DNA of 29,929 nt, from positions 1 to 29,929 of the forward strand of contig DPKJ01000009.1 of assembly GCA_003542575.1 (NCBI GenBank). The letters run 5' to 3'. This DNA comes from Rikenellaceae bacterium. Lineage in GTDB: Bacteria; Bacteroidota; Bacteroidia; Bacteroidales; UBA932. The translations under genes and the position numbers were made by a program. Below, in pieces: positions 6,758-14,711 of this stretch (within the stretch, counting starts at the first letter, position 1; every line of letters starts with the position of its first letter). Under the pieces are notes generated by a model. The model searched no databases. It saw only the letters and a program-made list of their open reading frames with translations, and was not told where the DNA came from.

Positions 6758-7705
6758 ATGGAGGATAGAATACATTACGATACAATTGTTATTGGTGCAG
6801 GACCTGCCGGCCTAACAGCCGGCATTTACCTCTCCAGAGCCCGTCTAAAGACTCTAATTATAAGCGAAGGAGTTGTAGGAGGGCAGATGGTACTCACTCA
6901 CGAAATTGCCAACTATCCCGGTGTTGAGAGCATTAGTGGATATCAGTTGGCAAACATCATGAAAAAACAGGCAAAATCATTTGGATGTGAAATTAAGTCC
7001 AATATTAAAATTGACAAAATTGAACTTGAAGGTGATATTAAGAGGGTAACCCTTTCAGATGGCAAGGAGTACACATCAGACTCGATAATCCTAACCTCAG
7101 GCGGCCGCTCAAGGACACTCGGAGTACCAGGAGAGGAGAAGTTCAAGGGGAGAGGAATATCATATTGCGCAACTTGTGACGGAGATTTCTTTACAGGTAA
7201 AGAGATAGTAGTTGTTGGCGGAGGTAATTCGGCTCTCGAAGAGGCTGTTTCACTAACAAAATACGCAACAAAAGTTACCATTGTTCATCAGTTTGACAAT
7301 TTTCAGGCATTTGAACACGCAGTTCAGGAGGCTAAAAGTAACCCTAAGATTCAGTTTAAGATGGAATCTACTGTTACAGCTTTCTATGGTGAGGAGAAAC
7401 TCGAAAGCGTTGACATTAAAAATTTGAAAACAGGTGAAACTGAAAACTTCAAAACTGACGGAACATTTATATTTATCGGGTATGTCCCAAATACCGAATT
7501 TTTAAAGGGGAAAGTTGAGATGAATCAGTGGGGCGAGATAATAACAGGCAGTGATATGTCAACAAACATCCCAGGTGTTTATGCCGGTGGAGATAGTGTT
7601 ACAAAACGTTACAGACAGGTTACTACCGCTGTTGGTGATGGCACCATAGCTGCTTTGGCCGCCTCAAATTATCTTCACAACAAAAGAGCCGCAACACTCA
7701 AATAG
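6758..7705 (+). CDS. trxB: Thioredoxin-disulfide reductase family flavoprotein lacking the NADPH HRRxxxR motif
   Basis: A 315-residue low-molecular-weight thioredoxin reductase fold. It has FAD loop GAGPAG (13-18), redox-active pair CATC (Cys137/Cys140) in SYCATCDGDFF, a second nucleotide-binding loop GGGNSALEE (154-162), and C-terminal FAD motif VYAGGDS (284-290). In E. coli TrxB the strand after the second Rossmann loop carries HRRxxxR, which binds the 2'-phosphate of NADPH; here the same place reads VHQFDNFQAFEH (176-187), with no such arginines. That points to NADH or another electron donor. The start at 6758 (MEDRIHYD) is chosen over an in-frame ATG at 6722, which would overlap the thioredoxin gene and add 12 residues. 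Second gene of the trx operon. Confidence 0.9.
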   Translation: MEDRIHYDTIVIGAGPAGLTAGIYLSRARLKTLIISEGVVGGQMVLTHEIANYPGVESISGYQLANIMKKQAKSFGCEIKSNIKIDKIELEGDIKRVTLSDGKEYTSDSIILTSGGRSRTLGVPGEEKFKGRGISYCATCDGDFFTGKEIVVVGGGNSALEEAVSLTKYATKVTIVHQFDNFQAFEHAVQEAKSNPKIQFKMESTVTAFYGEEKLESVDIKNLKTGETENFKTDGTFIFIGYVPNTEFLKGKVEMNQWGEIITGSDMSTNIPGVYAGGDSVTKRYRQVTTAVGDGTIAALAASNYLHNKRAATLK

Positions 7706-7784
7706 ACCAAATACATCTTAGAGCAATCTCTTTTGCTTTATTGACGGCGAATTGTTAAATTTATAGCCTGAAAGAGCTTCTCGA

Positions 7785-9236
7785 ATGACAGGATTAAGCA
7801 AATTTTTAACAGGAACATTAGTTCTGCTGGTGGTTTTATATACCCCGGCAGATCTTTTTGCGCTTGGTTCCGGTGTCGGTCAAAATGATACTTCAAAAAT
7901 TCCGGAGGCGGCCCATTTCCTTAGTGAATATATAGCAATCCCCTCTGTTTCAGGTAATGAAAACGAAGCAGCCTACTTTTTAGCCCACAAGTGTGAAGAG
8001 GCCGGACTAATTGTACATTTCATTACAGACAATCCCGGATCAGTAAATTTTGCAGCATCAATTTACCCCCTTTCCAGCGGGAAACCCAACATTATTTTTC
8101 AGAACCATATTGATGTTGTTCCGGCAGGTGACAGTACTCTATGGAGGTTCCCACCGTTTGAAGGAAAAATTGCAGATGGAAGAGTGTGGGGCAGGGGAGC
8201 ACTTGACAACAAAGGGCTTGCCGTTGTACAATTTTTTGCCATAAAGAGCATACTTGATATGGCCAAAGAGAGAGAATTACCCTACAATGTAACACTGTTA
8301 AGTGTATCAGGAGAGGAGACAAGCGGCTCTACCGGTGCCGCAATTGTAGCCAAAAAATTCAAAGAGGTTTTTAATCCTGCAGTTGTGATTGGAGAGGGTG
8401 GATCCGGCATGGAAGATTTGAGTTTAACTCAAAAAAAGATGAAAATATTCGGAATATCGATTGCCGAAAAAGAGCACCTTTGGCTAAAACTGGTGTGGCG
8501 AGCAGAAAATGCAGGCCACACCTCTATTACCGAAGAAAACAATATTACCATGATGTTCGTCAATGGATTGAACAGACTTGTAAATACAAGAATGCCTATT
8601 ACCATTACTCCTGAAACAGAGTTGATGATGCAAGCCCTAGGCAAAGAGGTTGGAGGCGTTACAGGCAAAGTGATGAGAAAGCCACATGGAAAGATTTTTA
8701 AAAGGTTTGTAGCGAAATATTCACTTGACAACCCGGAACTGAATGACTTCTTCACAAATAAGATAACGCTTTCGGGAGTATCCTCAAACAGTGGCAGTAT
8801 CAATCAAAACTCTTCTGAAATTGCTGCATACCTTGATTGCAGATTGCTTCCCGGAGTAACTGCTGATGACATGATAAACTTCATTTGCGGGATAGTAAAT
8901 GATCCGGAGATGAATGTAGAGATAATTAGTTACGGTAAGGGATCCGGAAAAGGGACCACTCCGGAGTACTTTTTCGAAAAACTATCTCAGGCTTTAAAAC
9001 ATGAATTTAAGGGGGCAGCAGTTATTCCGATGCTTTTTCCAGCCTCGGCAGACAATGTCTATTTCAGAAGAGAGGGTGTACCCGTTTACGGACTGAACCC
9101 GTTTATGGTAGATCATGAACAAATCAATGCAATTCATAATTACAATGAATTTATTGATATTGAAGATTTGGAAAGGGGTATTAAAGTTTATACTTTCTTT
9201 TTAAAAGATCTACTTAATCAAACTCATTCTTTTTAA
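7785..9236 (+). CDS. Exported M20-family metallopeptidase
   Basis: A 483-residue di-zinc amidohydrolase/peptidase of the M20/M25/M40 family. An N-terminal hydrophobic stretch (residues 7-27, FLTGTLVLLVVLYTPADLFA) looks like a signal peptide, so it should work in the periplasm. Metal-site motifs are intact: NHIDVVP (His108, Asp110), RGALDNKG (Asp141), SVSGEETSGSTG (Glu177 base, Glu178 ligand), and a late histidine in MVDHEQINAIHNY. A lid/dimerisation domain lies between about 235 and 360. Likely a dipeptidase or carboxypeptidase supplying amino acids; the substrate is not readable. It may have its own weak promoter in 7706-7784 (TTTG-N20-TAAATTTA). Its 3' end overlaps the convergent psiE-like gene by 23 bp. 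Confidence 0.9.
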   Translation: MTGLSKFLTGTLVLLVVLYTPADLFALGSGVGQNDTSKIPEAAHFLSEYIAIPSVSGNENEAAYFLAHKCEEAGLIVHFITDNPGSVNFAASIYPLSSGKPNIIFQNHIDVVPAGDSTLWRFPPFEGKIADGRVWGRGALDNKGLAVVQFFAIKSILDMAKERELPYNVTLLSVSGEETSGSTGAAIVAKKFKEVFNPAVVIGEGGSGMEDLSLTQKKMKIFGISIAEKEHLWLKLVWRAENAGHTSITEENNITMMFVNGLNRLVNTRMPITITPETELMMQALGKEVGGVTGKVMRKPHGKIFKRFVAKYSLDNPELNDFFTNKITLSGVSSNSGSINQNSSEIAAYLDCRLLPGVTADDMINFICGIVNDPEMNVEIISYGKGSGKGTTPEYFFEKLSQALKHEFKGAAVIPMLFPASADNVYFRREGVPVYGLNPFMVDHEQINAIHNYNEFIDIEDLERGIKVYTFFLKDLLNQTHSF

Positions 9237-9645
9237 TCAGATAGTATCCACTGGCCAGTGAGAAAATAAGTGCTGCAAGCCCAAGGTTTGAAAGCCCGTC
9301 AGCGCTATTAAAGTCATAAGCTATGAGCTTTCTGCCAATGGCAATAAGTCCGATAAGCATGATGTTAAGAACCTTAATTGCATGTTTTTGAACATAAACG
9401 CTAAAGGTATCTATCAACTCAATAGCTATAAGTATGTTAAAGAACACAGGCAGAACCTCTTTAAGCAAGGCGTTTGAAATGAATAGGCGACCATCAACAC
9501 TTGGCCCGATTATCCCTTTACCAAACTGATACAACAGCTCAACAATCTCTACAATAATGTATGCGGCAAGGACAACAACCAGAAATGAGAATACTGTTTT
9601 TTCAAATTTTTTAAGCAGGTTCATGACTTCAAAAGTTAATGACAT
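9214..9645 (-). CDS. PsiE-like phosphate-starvation membrane protein
   Basis: A 143-residue inner-membrane protein with four predicted helices: near residues 17-40 (VFSFLVVVLAAYIIVEIVELL), 62-85, 90-106 and 119-136. VFFNILIAIELIDTFSVYV and VLNIMLIGLIAIGRKLIAYDF are the conserved family segments of PsiE (phosphate-starvation-inducible E), a family without an established biochemical role. Start at 9645 (MSLTFEVMN) or at the Met seven residues later. The 3' end overlaps the convergent M20 peptidase gene by 23 bp, so the two mRNAs would be complementary there. Confidence 0.78.
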   Translation of the reverse strand: MSLTFEVMNLLKKFEKTVFSFLVVVLAAYIIVEIVELLYQFGKGIIGPSVDGRLFISNALLKEVLPVFFNILIAIELIDTFSVYVQKHAIKVLNIMLIGLIAIGRKLIAYDFNSADGLSNLGLAALIFSLASGYYLIKKNEFD

Positions 9646-9660
9646 TTTCTGAAATTAAAA

Positions 9661-9684
9661 TGCCGGACAGTTATTTGCCCGGCA
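9661..9684 (-). terminator. Terminator hairpin after the porin gene
   Basis: TGCCGGACA (9661-9669) pairs with TGCCCGGCA (9676-9684) with one A-C mismatch around a 6-base loop; on the minus strand it is followed by TTTTAATTT. It lies 37 bases after the porin stop at 9722 and just before the psiE-like gene. Confidence 0.65.
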
Positions 9685-9721
9685 AGTTAATAAAAATCAG
9701 GAAAAAATCCTGTAAAATTCT

Positions 9722-10870
9722 TTAAAAGCTGTACAACACCATAAACTGAGCTCTGTTTGCATTGCCTTTGGTATCATTGGTATTGATTCTGGTACCATGA
9801 ATATACTCCCAGGCCATTGTCAGATTTTTGGCAGCGTTCCAGAAGAGAGATGCAGAGAAATAGTTTCCTTTGAAAAAGTCACTGTCCCGGGTTAAATACA
9901 AACCATCGTTCTTCTCAAGACCGGCTACAGAGAAAGTGCTTGTAGCGTAAACAGATTTTGAAAAATCAAGTTTTGCTCCCAGAGAGAGACCATACATAGG
10001 CATAGTGCCCATTGAGGTGATTGTTACCGGAAGCAGATCCATATTCTGAGCGGCCAGGTCATTGATGTATCTTGCAATGCCTTTACCATAAATACCTTGT
10101 GAATACAGAGTAAGGTTCTTGACAGGTTTAAATGTACCACTCAGCTGAACACCCAGACCCGTTTCAGTCTCAATATCATTGGATGGAGTATAACCATACT
10201 GCAGACTCCTTAGAGCACCGGTTAGTTTTATATGGCCTTTGGACCCTTTATACTGGATGTAAACAGGAAGATCAGGTATTTTCTGATTAATTGCTTTAAA
10301 ACCTGTGGCAGTTGTAATTTTAATCTTTGGAAGCTCCAAAGAGACACCCATTGTCCATCCCTTGCCAAGATTACCTACATATCCAATCAGTGGAGTGCGG
10401 AAGAATGTACGTGAGTTAACATTCTGAATATCAATAGTAGGGGCGTTTGCAGGAGTATCGGTCATAAAGCTCCAGGTTTGTCCGAAAATAAAACCTTTAA
10501 ATGAAACATAGGCATGCCTGATTCTGAATGCTTCATTTGTACCCCTGAAATCAGACTCGAGGTATATATCTATATTTCCAAATTTCTCAGTTTTCTGAGT
10601 AATCTTAACACTTAATCTTGATGCTGAGGCATCCATGCTGTTTCTTGATTTAAGATCCCAGCTATTTGGGGCTGACATTGTTGAATTTATGAACTCATAA
10701 TTCATAATTGTACCGTTAAAGTCCTGAAAAGCAACAGCTCTGATTGTCCCACCGATTTTTGCAGTGGTTTTGCCGCTTTCAAAAAGGAGTGGAGATTTTT
10801 CTGAAGATTGGGACAGTAATAGAGACAATGGCAGAATTACAAGAATCGAAGTTAATAGTATTCGTTTCAT
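9722..10870 (-). CDS. DcaP-like outer-membrane porin
   Basis: A 382-residue outer-membrane beta-barrel. Signal peptide MKRILLTSILVILPLSLLLS is followed by SGKTTAKIGGTIRAVAFQDF, the opening strand of the DcaP-like trimeric porin family; DASASRLSVKITQKTEKFG, YLESDFRG and RIRHAYVSFKGFIFGQTWSF are further family hallmarks (an arginine-lined strand and the GQTWS motif). It ends in aromatic LYSF, the usual BAM recognition signal. Members elsewhere take up small negatively charged solutes such as dicarboxylates; substrate here is unknown. It is monocistronic, with a terminator downstream and a 6-bp inverted repeat (10912-10930) upstream. Confidence 0.82.
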   Translation of the reverse strand: MKRILLTSILVILPLSLLLSQSSEKSPLLFESGKTTAKIGGTIRAVAFQDFNGTIMNYEFINSTMSAPNSWDLKSRNSMDASASRLSVKITQKTEKFGNIDIYLESDFRGTNEAFRIRHAYVSFKGFIFGQTWSFMTDTPANAPTIDIQNVNSRTFFRTPLIGYVGNLGKGWTMGVSLELPKIKITTATGFKAINQKIPDLPVYIQYKGSKGHIKLTGALRSLQYGYTPSNDIETETGLGVQLSGTFKPVKNLTLYSQGIYGKGIARYINDLAAQNMDLLPVTITSMGTMPMYGLSLGAKLDFSKSVYATSTFSVAGLEKNDGLYLTRDSDFFKGNYFSASLFWNAAKNLTMAWEYIHGTRINTNDTKGNANRAQFMVLYSF

Positions 10871-10911
10871 AGTCTTAAAATTAGGTTATTGATAATAAAG
10901 TTTAGGCAGAT

Positions 10912-10930
10912 CGTTTAACAAAAGTAAACG
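10912..10930. promoter_or_regulatory. Short inverted repeat upstream of the porin gene
   Basis: CGTTTA (10912-10917) and TAAACG (10925-10930) are separated by 7 bases, 42 bp upstream of the porin start. It could be an operator; there is no further support. The rest of 10871-11002 is AT-rich and holds no gene. Confidence 0.25.
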
Positions 10931-11002
10931 CTTTTACTATAATATCAAATACTATTTCTCTTTTTTTGCTCTTTATCGATGCATATTTTTCCTGAAAGCG
11001 GG

Positions 11003-11656
11003 CTAATCCTTAAGATAGTCGGTAAAGAGAATCCCGTTAAGATGGTCAATCTCGTGCTGGAAGATAATAGCAGTGAACCCCTCAACCATCTCCCTGTGAA
11101 ATGACATATCGGCTCTGTTGTACTCCAGAAGAATAGCATAGGACCTGGACTTTGGATCACCTCTGCGATCAGGAACAGAGAGGCATCCTTCGCGTCTCTC
11201 TTGTTTGAGTTGTGAGTACTGCACAATTTTCGGGTTAAGATAGACTTCAAAAGGTTCACCCGGCTTGTCGAACCTCTGCACCCAGATAACACTTTTAAGA
11301 ACACCAACCTGTGGAGCTGCAATACCAACACCTGCTGATGCGGTATCATTTACGGTAATATACATTCTCTTGATGAGTGTATTGAGATTGTTGTCAGATG
11401 TGTCAATTGTTATAGCTGAGCTTTTTGTTCTTAACAACAGAGAGTCAGAGTAGGAATTTGTCTTGAATACCCTCATCGGGGATGTTAAATCAGATGACAT
11501 GATAAGTGATATCTCGTCAGCCGTAAAAACTGCCTCAGATTTTTGAGATTTTGATGCAGTACGCAGTGTTCCGCAACCTGACAAAACGATAATTGTTACA
11601 AAAACTAAAATGCCAATCCTGACAATTAATTCATTTCTCAAACCTGACTTTTTCAT
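11003..11656 (-). CDS. def: Peptide deformylase with lipoprotein signal sequence
   Basis: A 217-residue protein with all three peptide deformylase motifs: GVGIAAPQ (109-116), EGCLS (156-160, zinc ligand Cys158) and QHEIDH (200-205, ligands His201/His205, catalytic Glu202). The deformylase domain proper begins near residue 61. In front of it is an extension not found in normal deformylases: basic start MKKSGLRNELIVR, hydrophobic core IGILVFVTIIVL, and lipobox LSGC with Cys28, followed by a polar linker. This predicts a lipid-anchored protein facing the periplasm, although deformylases normally act on nascent chains in the cytoplasm. The ATG at 11656 overlaps the stop of the Sua5-like gene (ATGA), supporting the long form. 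A shorter cytoplasmic form from Met61 cannot be excluded. Confidence 0.88.
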   Translation of the reverse strand: MKKSGLRNELIVRIGILVFVTIIVLSGCGTLRTASKSQKSEAVFTADEISLIMSSDLTSPMRVFKTNSYSDSLLLRTKSSAITIDTSDNNLNTLIKRMYITVNDTASAGVGIAAPQVGVLKSVIWVQRFDKPGEPFEVYLNPKIVQYSQLKQERREGCLSVPDRRGDPKSRSYAILLEYNRADMSFHREMVEGFTAIIFQHEIDHLNGILFTDYLKD

Positions 11657-12627
11657 ATTATTTTTTGTTTATCCGGTTTCTCGGAATACTGGTAGGCCGC
11701 CTTTGTTAAACGGTCCATTATGGCTCGCCCGATTCCCTCCTCGGGAACAGGTTGAGAAACAATAAAATCTATATCGCTGTCATCCTCCATTCTGTGCAAT
11801 GCTCCAAACAGGTTAACTGCAGCATCTTTAAGGTCAGAACTCTTTGAAAGGAAATCTACCTTTTTAAATCCGTTTGGGAAGTGACCGTTAAAAGAGAGAT
11901 AACCTGCCCTTGAGGTGTCAGGGATGATGTTGGAGCGGCCCTCAATAAAGATTGGCTTTAACGGGCTGTAGTGAGATTTAAGGAGTCCCGGGGAGGCAGG
12001 GGCATGTTCTGCCAACTTAGAGAGAGAGGCGGGGAGTACCTTTAAGAGATCAGAGGCTGTGATAAAACCCTCTCTTAATATTATAAAACCCTGACTATCA
12101 AGAGTTATAACCGTTGACTCAATACCAATAGAAGCAGGTCCGCCGTCAAGAACGCAATCGACCTCAGGGAGCTGTTTTTTTACATGCTCTGCTCTTGTAG
12201 GGCTTATTCTGCCGAATTTATTTGCACTTGGAGCCGATATCGGGCAACCGGACAAATTAATTAATTCAAGGGCTATATTGTTGTCAGGCATTCTGATCCC
12301 AACAGTTGGAAGACCCGATGTTACAATATCAGGCACTATATCGCTTTTAGGCAAAACAATAGTCAGCGGACCGGGCCAAAATTTTTTGGCAAGTGCATAT
12401 ACCCTTGGGTCATCTGATTTTGTAAGCCTTTTAATATCTTCAATATCTGCTATATGAACAATAAGAGGGTCAAAAGAGGGGCGCTCTTTTACGGTAAAAA
12501 TTTTAGCAACAGCTATAGGGTCAAGGGCATTTGCGCCAAGGCCGTAAACTGTTTCTGTAGGGAAGGCTACTAAACCTCCGTTTTTAATTACATTGGATGC
12601 CTCTCGTATAGATTTTGAATTGATCAT
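11653..12627 (-). CDS. sua5: L-threonylcarbamoyladenylate synthase, Sua5 type
   Basis: A 324-residue cytoplasmic enzyme that makes threonylcarbamoyl-AMP from threonine, bicarbonate and ATP, the first step of the tRNA t6A37 modification. The N-terminal YrdC domain shows GGLVAFPTETVYGLGANAL (17-35), KERPSFDPLIVHI (47-59) and the core CPISAPSANKFGRISPT. A linker with SPGLLKSHYSPLKP, the signature joining to the C-terminal Sua5 domain, follows at about 212, so this is the long Sua5 form, not short TsaC. It overlaps the deformylase gene by 4 bp, so the two are translationally coupled. A -7-like box TAAATTTG lies at 12660-12653. Confidence 0.92.
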   Translation of the reverse strand: MINSKSIREASNVIKNGGLVAFPTETVYGLGANALDPIAVAKIFTVKERPSFDPLIVHIADIEDIKRLTKSDDPRVYALAKKFWPGPLTIVLPKSDIVPDIVTSGLPTVGIRMPDNNIALELINLSGCPISAPSANKFGRISPTRAEHVKKQLPEVDCVLDGGPASIGIESTVITLDSQGFIILREGFITASDLLKVLPASLSKLAEHAPASPGLLKSHYSPLKPIFIEGRSNIIPDTSRAGYLSFNGHFPNGFKKVDFLSKSSDLKDAAVNLFGALHRMEDDSDIDFIVSQPVPEEGIGRAIMDRLTKAAYQYSEKPDKQKII

Positions 12628-12652
12628 CAGTTTTGGGACATAGAATTAACGG

Positions 12653-12660
12653 CAAATTTA
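12653..12660 (-). promoter_or_regulatory. -7-like box TAAATTTG for sua5-def
   Basis: On the minus strand TAAATTTG matches TAnnTTTG, 25 bases before the ATG at 12627. No convincing TTG element at the expected distance (TTTT instead). Confidence 0.4.
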
Positions 12661-12693
12661 GACTAATATTTGGTACAATAAAAAGTGCTGTCT

Positions 12694-13329
12694 CTACAAC
12701 ACAATGCGAATGTTTGTGTCCAACTCAATTTCAACCCATTCACTAATTTTTACCAGTCCAAAAAACTCTACCGGGGGTTCAAGTCCAAAATCTCTGATTG
12801 TAAGTCTTATGCGAGTCTTAACATTGTAATTGTTGGCTCCATTTGGCTCCAAAGTCAGCGGAAACATATAAGTTTTTGTTTTACCTGCAATTGTTATGTT
12901 TCCGTTTGCATTTATTGTTTGCAGAGTTGTGTTTGTGTTTTGAACAGATGTTTTTAATGCTGTGGCCGGAATCTCCAGATAATTAAGTTTCAGATATATG
13001 TTTGGATAGATCTTTTCGTTAACCAGCTTCAGAAATCCACTATATGCCAGAGGGTCTTTTGATTTGAAGTTTTTTACGGGAATTATCACCGAATCGGTAA
13101 AAGCAGTAATGCGACTGCCGTTTTTGTTAAAGGTTCCCTTATAACTGTTTGCAGGAATACCAGTTTCATTAATGGTTAGCTTAAACTCGTTGATATTTGT
13201 AGATCCGTAAACGGTAATTACGCTATTTTCAAGAAAGTTTGCACTAAACCTCTCTTGAGAATAGATACCTGACTGCAAAGCCGGTAACAATGCAAGCAAC
13301 AGTGATATAATGGTTATATTTCTCATCAT
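12694..13329 (-). CDS. YceI-family periplasmic protein
   Basis: A 211-residue exported protein: signal peptide MMRNITIISLLLALLPALQS, then a YceI-type lipocalin-like barrel with STNINEFKLTI, the Ser/Asp-rich loop SRITAFTDSVIIPVKNFKS, and the late strands NANGNITIAGKTKTYMFPLTLEP. YceI proteins bind long isoprenoids or other lipids in the periplasm; the ligand here is unknown. It is diverged from the second YceI protein two genes upstream. A strong terminator separates it from the barrel gene, so it may be transcribed separately or by read-through. Two consecutive ATG codons (13329, 13326) could each be the start. Confidence 0.75.
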   Translation of the reverse strand: MMRNITIISLLLALLPALQSGIYSQERFSANFLENSVITVYGSTNINEFKLTINETGIPANSYKGTFNKNGSRITAFTDSVIIPVKNFKSKDPLAYSGFLKLVNEKIYPNIYLKLNYLEIPATALKTSVQNTNTTLQTINANGNITIAGKTKTYMFPLTLEPNGANNYNVKTRIRLTIRDFGLEPPVEFFGLVKISEWVEIELDTNIRIVL

Positions 13330-13341
13330 AGATTAAAAATA

Positions 13342-13368
13342 AAACCGGTAAGGGTTACTTACCGGTTT
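13342..13368 (-). terminator. Strong terminator between outer-membrane protein and YceI genes
   Basis: A perfect 11-bp stem (AAACCGGTAAG 13342-13352 with CTTACCGGTTT 13358-13368) and 5-base loop; on the minus strand it runs into TTTTATTTTTAATC. It lies 20 bases after the stop at 13388 and 12 bases before the next start, so it should uncouple or attenuate the last gene. Confidence 0.85.
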
Positions 13369-13387
13369 AAATTTATCAATATTACTT

Positions 13388-14668
13388 TTAAAAACCAATT
13401 ACCGCTTCAAATACGATTCCGTTGAATTTTCCACCGTTACGTATGTCAGTAGTTACGAAACCGTTATATTTCTGACTCACATATTCTGCTTTGGCAAGTA
13501 TGTTTTTGGTAATAAACCAGCCACCACTCACAGCTACTCTGTTTATGTCTATATCTGATGCTGCCATTTGTGCACTTACAGTGTTGTAACGACCTCCGAT
13601 CCAGAAATTTTTAGTTGAACCAAATCTGTAAAGAAGATCTGTTGCAAACTGGTTTGCACTTCTTTCAGACTGCTCTGTTCTGTTTCTTCCCTTTGCACTC
13701 TCAAGTGTAGTAAACCACTCAAGACCTCCGAATTGAACGAAAAGGTTACCCACAACAGTGCTTAACTTGTCTGAAAAACCGGGGTTGAAACGGCCTGAAG
13801 TAAAGGTAGATGTTGTAATTGCGTTATCCATAACACCAAAGTAGTGTGAACCTGCACGGTCACCATTGAACAATGTGTTTGAAACTGAACCCGCTGTGTG
13901 GTATCCTGAAACTGTTGCGCGAAGGCGGAGGTTTTCCATCAACTGGCCATCGTAACCGAATTTTCCAATAAATGCCGGGTGGTGCTTACCATCGCTTGCT
14001 CCCGGTACAGGAGTGGCTTTTATAACATCACCTTTGATTTTACCGTTTGTAACTGAGGCTACACCCAGAAATCCTTTGTGCTGAAATATGAATTCTGCTC
14101 CGATTTCGGTTGTGAAGGCATCCATAATGTAGTTTTCGATAAACGGATTGTAAATTGAATTACCGTTGTCCGATCTGCGGAAGTGAGAATCACCGTAGTT
14201 TATCTCCATGTGACCAACCTTTATGGTGGTAAATTTCATAATGTTGTCAATTGCATCACTCTTTAGGAACGGTAGCTTGTCAAACTGTATGTAACCACCC
14301 TTTACCCAGGTTTCGTTGTGGTGTCTTGATGACAAATAGAGAGTCATGTTTAAAGTAACACCGTCAGCAAGGTAGGTGTCAAAATAGAGATTCGCATACG
14401 CGGTGTTGAAGCCCGGTACCATCTCAACAGGTTTGTTAAGATTGGTTGTCCCAGACATATTTGGCGAAGCTGTGTTGCTTTGACTAAGTGCCTGAAATCC
14501 TTGAGTAAAGCTTCCACCGATATTCAGTTTTACTTTTTCAAAAGGTTTTGTTGTACCCTTAGGTGTTTCAAAAACATTTATACCGCGCTGGTCATACGGT
14601 CGTTGCTGCGCAAAACTTACTCCTGCAATAAGGATAAGTGCTGTGAGCGTAAATAGATTCTTTTTCAT
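13388..14668 (-). CDS. Outer-membrane beta-barrel protein of unknown substrate
   Basis: A 426-residue protein. Start at 14668 gives a clean signal peptide MKKNLFTLTALILIAGVSFA with cleavage before QQRPYDQRG; an upstream in-frame ATG would put 36 residues in front of it. The mature part is a run of amphipathic strands (KLNIGGSFTQGF, AYANLYFDTYLADGVTLNMT, LRATVSGYHTAGS, FWIGGRYNTVSAQM, ILAKAEYVSQKY) and ends in VIGF, the terminal-aromatic signal for barrel insertion. I do not recognise a named family; it resembles porin-like barrels of Bacteroidota. It sits between two YceI genes and downstream of an Rrf2 regulator, which suggests a role linked to envelope lipids or redox. Confidence 0.8.
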   Translation of the reverse strand: MKKNLFTLTALILIAGVSFAQQRPYDQRGINVFETPKGTTKPFEKVKLNIGGSFTQGFQALSQSNTASPNMSGTTNLNKPVEMVPGFNTAYANLYFDTYLADGVTLNMTLYLSSRHHNETWVKGGYIQFDKLPFLKSDAIDNIMKFTTIKVGHMEINYGDSHFRRSDNGNSIYNPFIENYIMDAFTTEIGAEFIFQHKGFLGVASVTNGKIKGDVIKATPVPGASDGKHHPAFIGKFGYDGQLMENLRLRATVSGYHTAGSVSNTLFNGDRAGSHYFGVMDNAITTSTFTSGRFNPGFSDKLSTVVGNLFVQFGGLEWFTTLESAKGRNRTEQSERSANQFATDLLYRFGSTKNFWIGGRYNTVSAQMAASDIDINRVAVSGGWFITKNILAKAEYVSQKYNGFVTTDIRNGGKFNGIVFEAVIGF

Positions 14669-14711
14669 TTTGTAGTTAGTAGTTGTTTGTTTAATTGTGC
14701 TAATTATGTAA

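Noticed and set aside
12685..12957. Plus-strand 90-residue open frame
   Set aside because: Antisense to the YceI gene, no family features or promoter.
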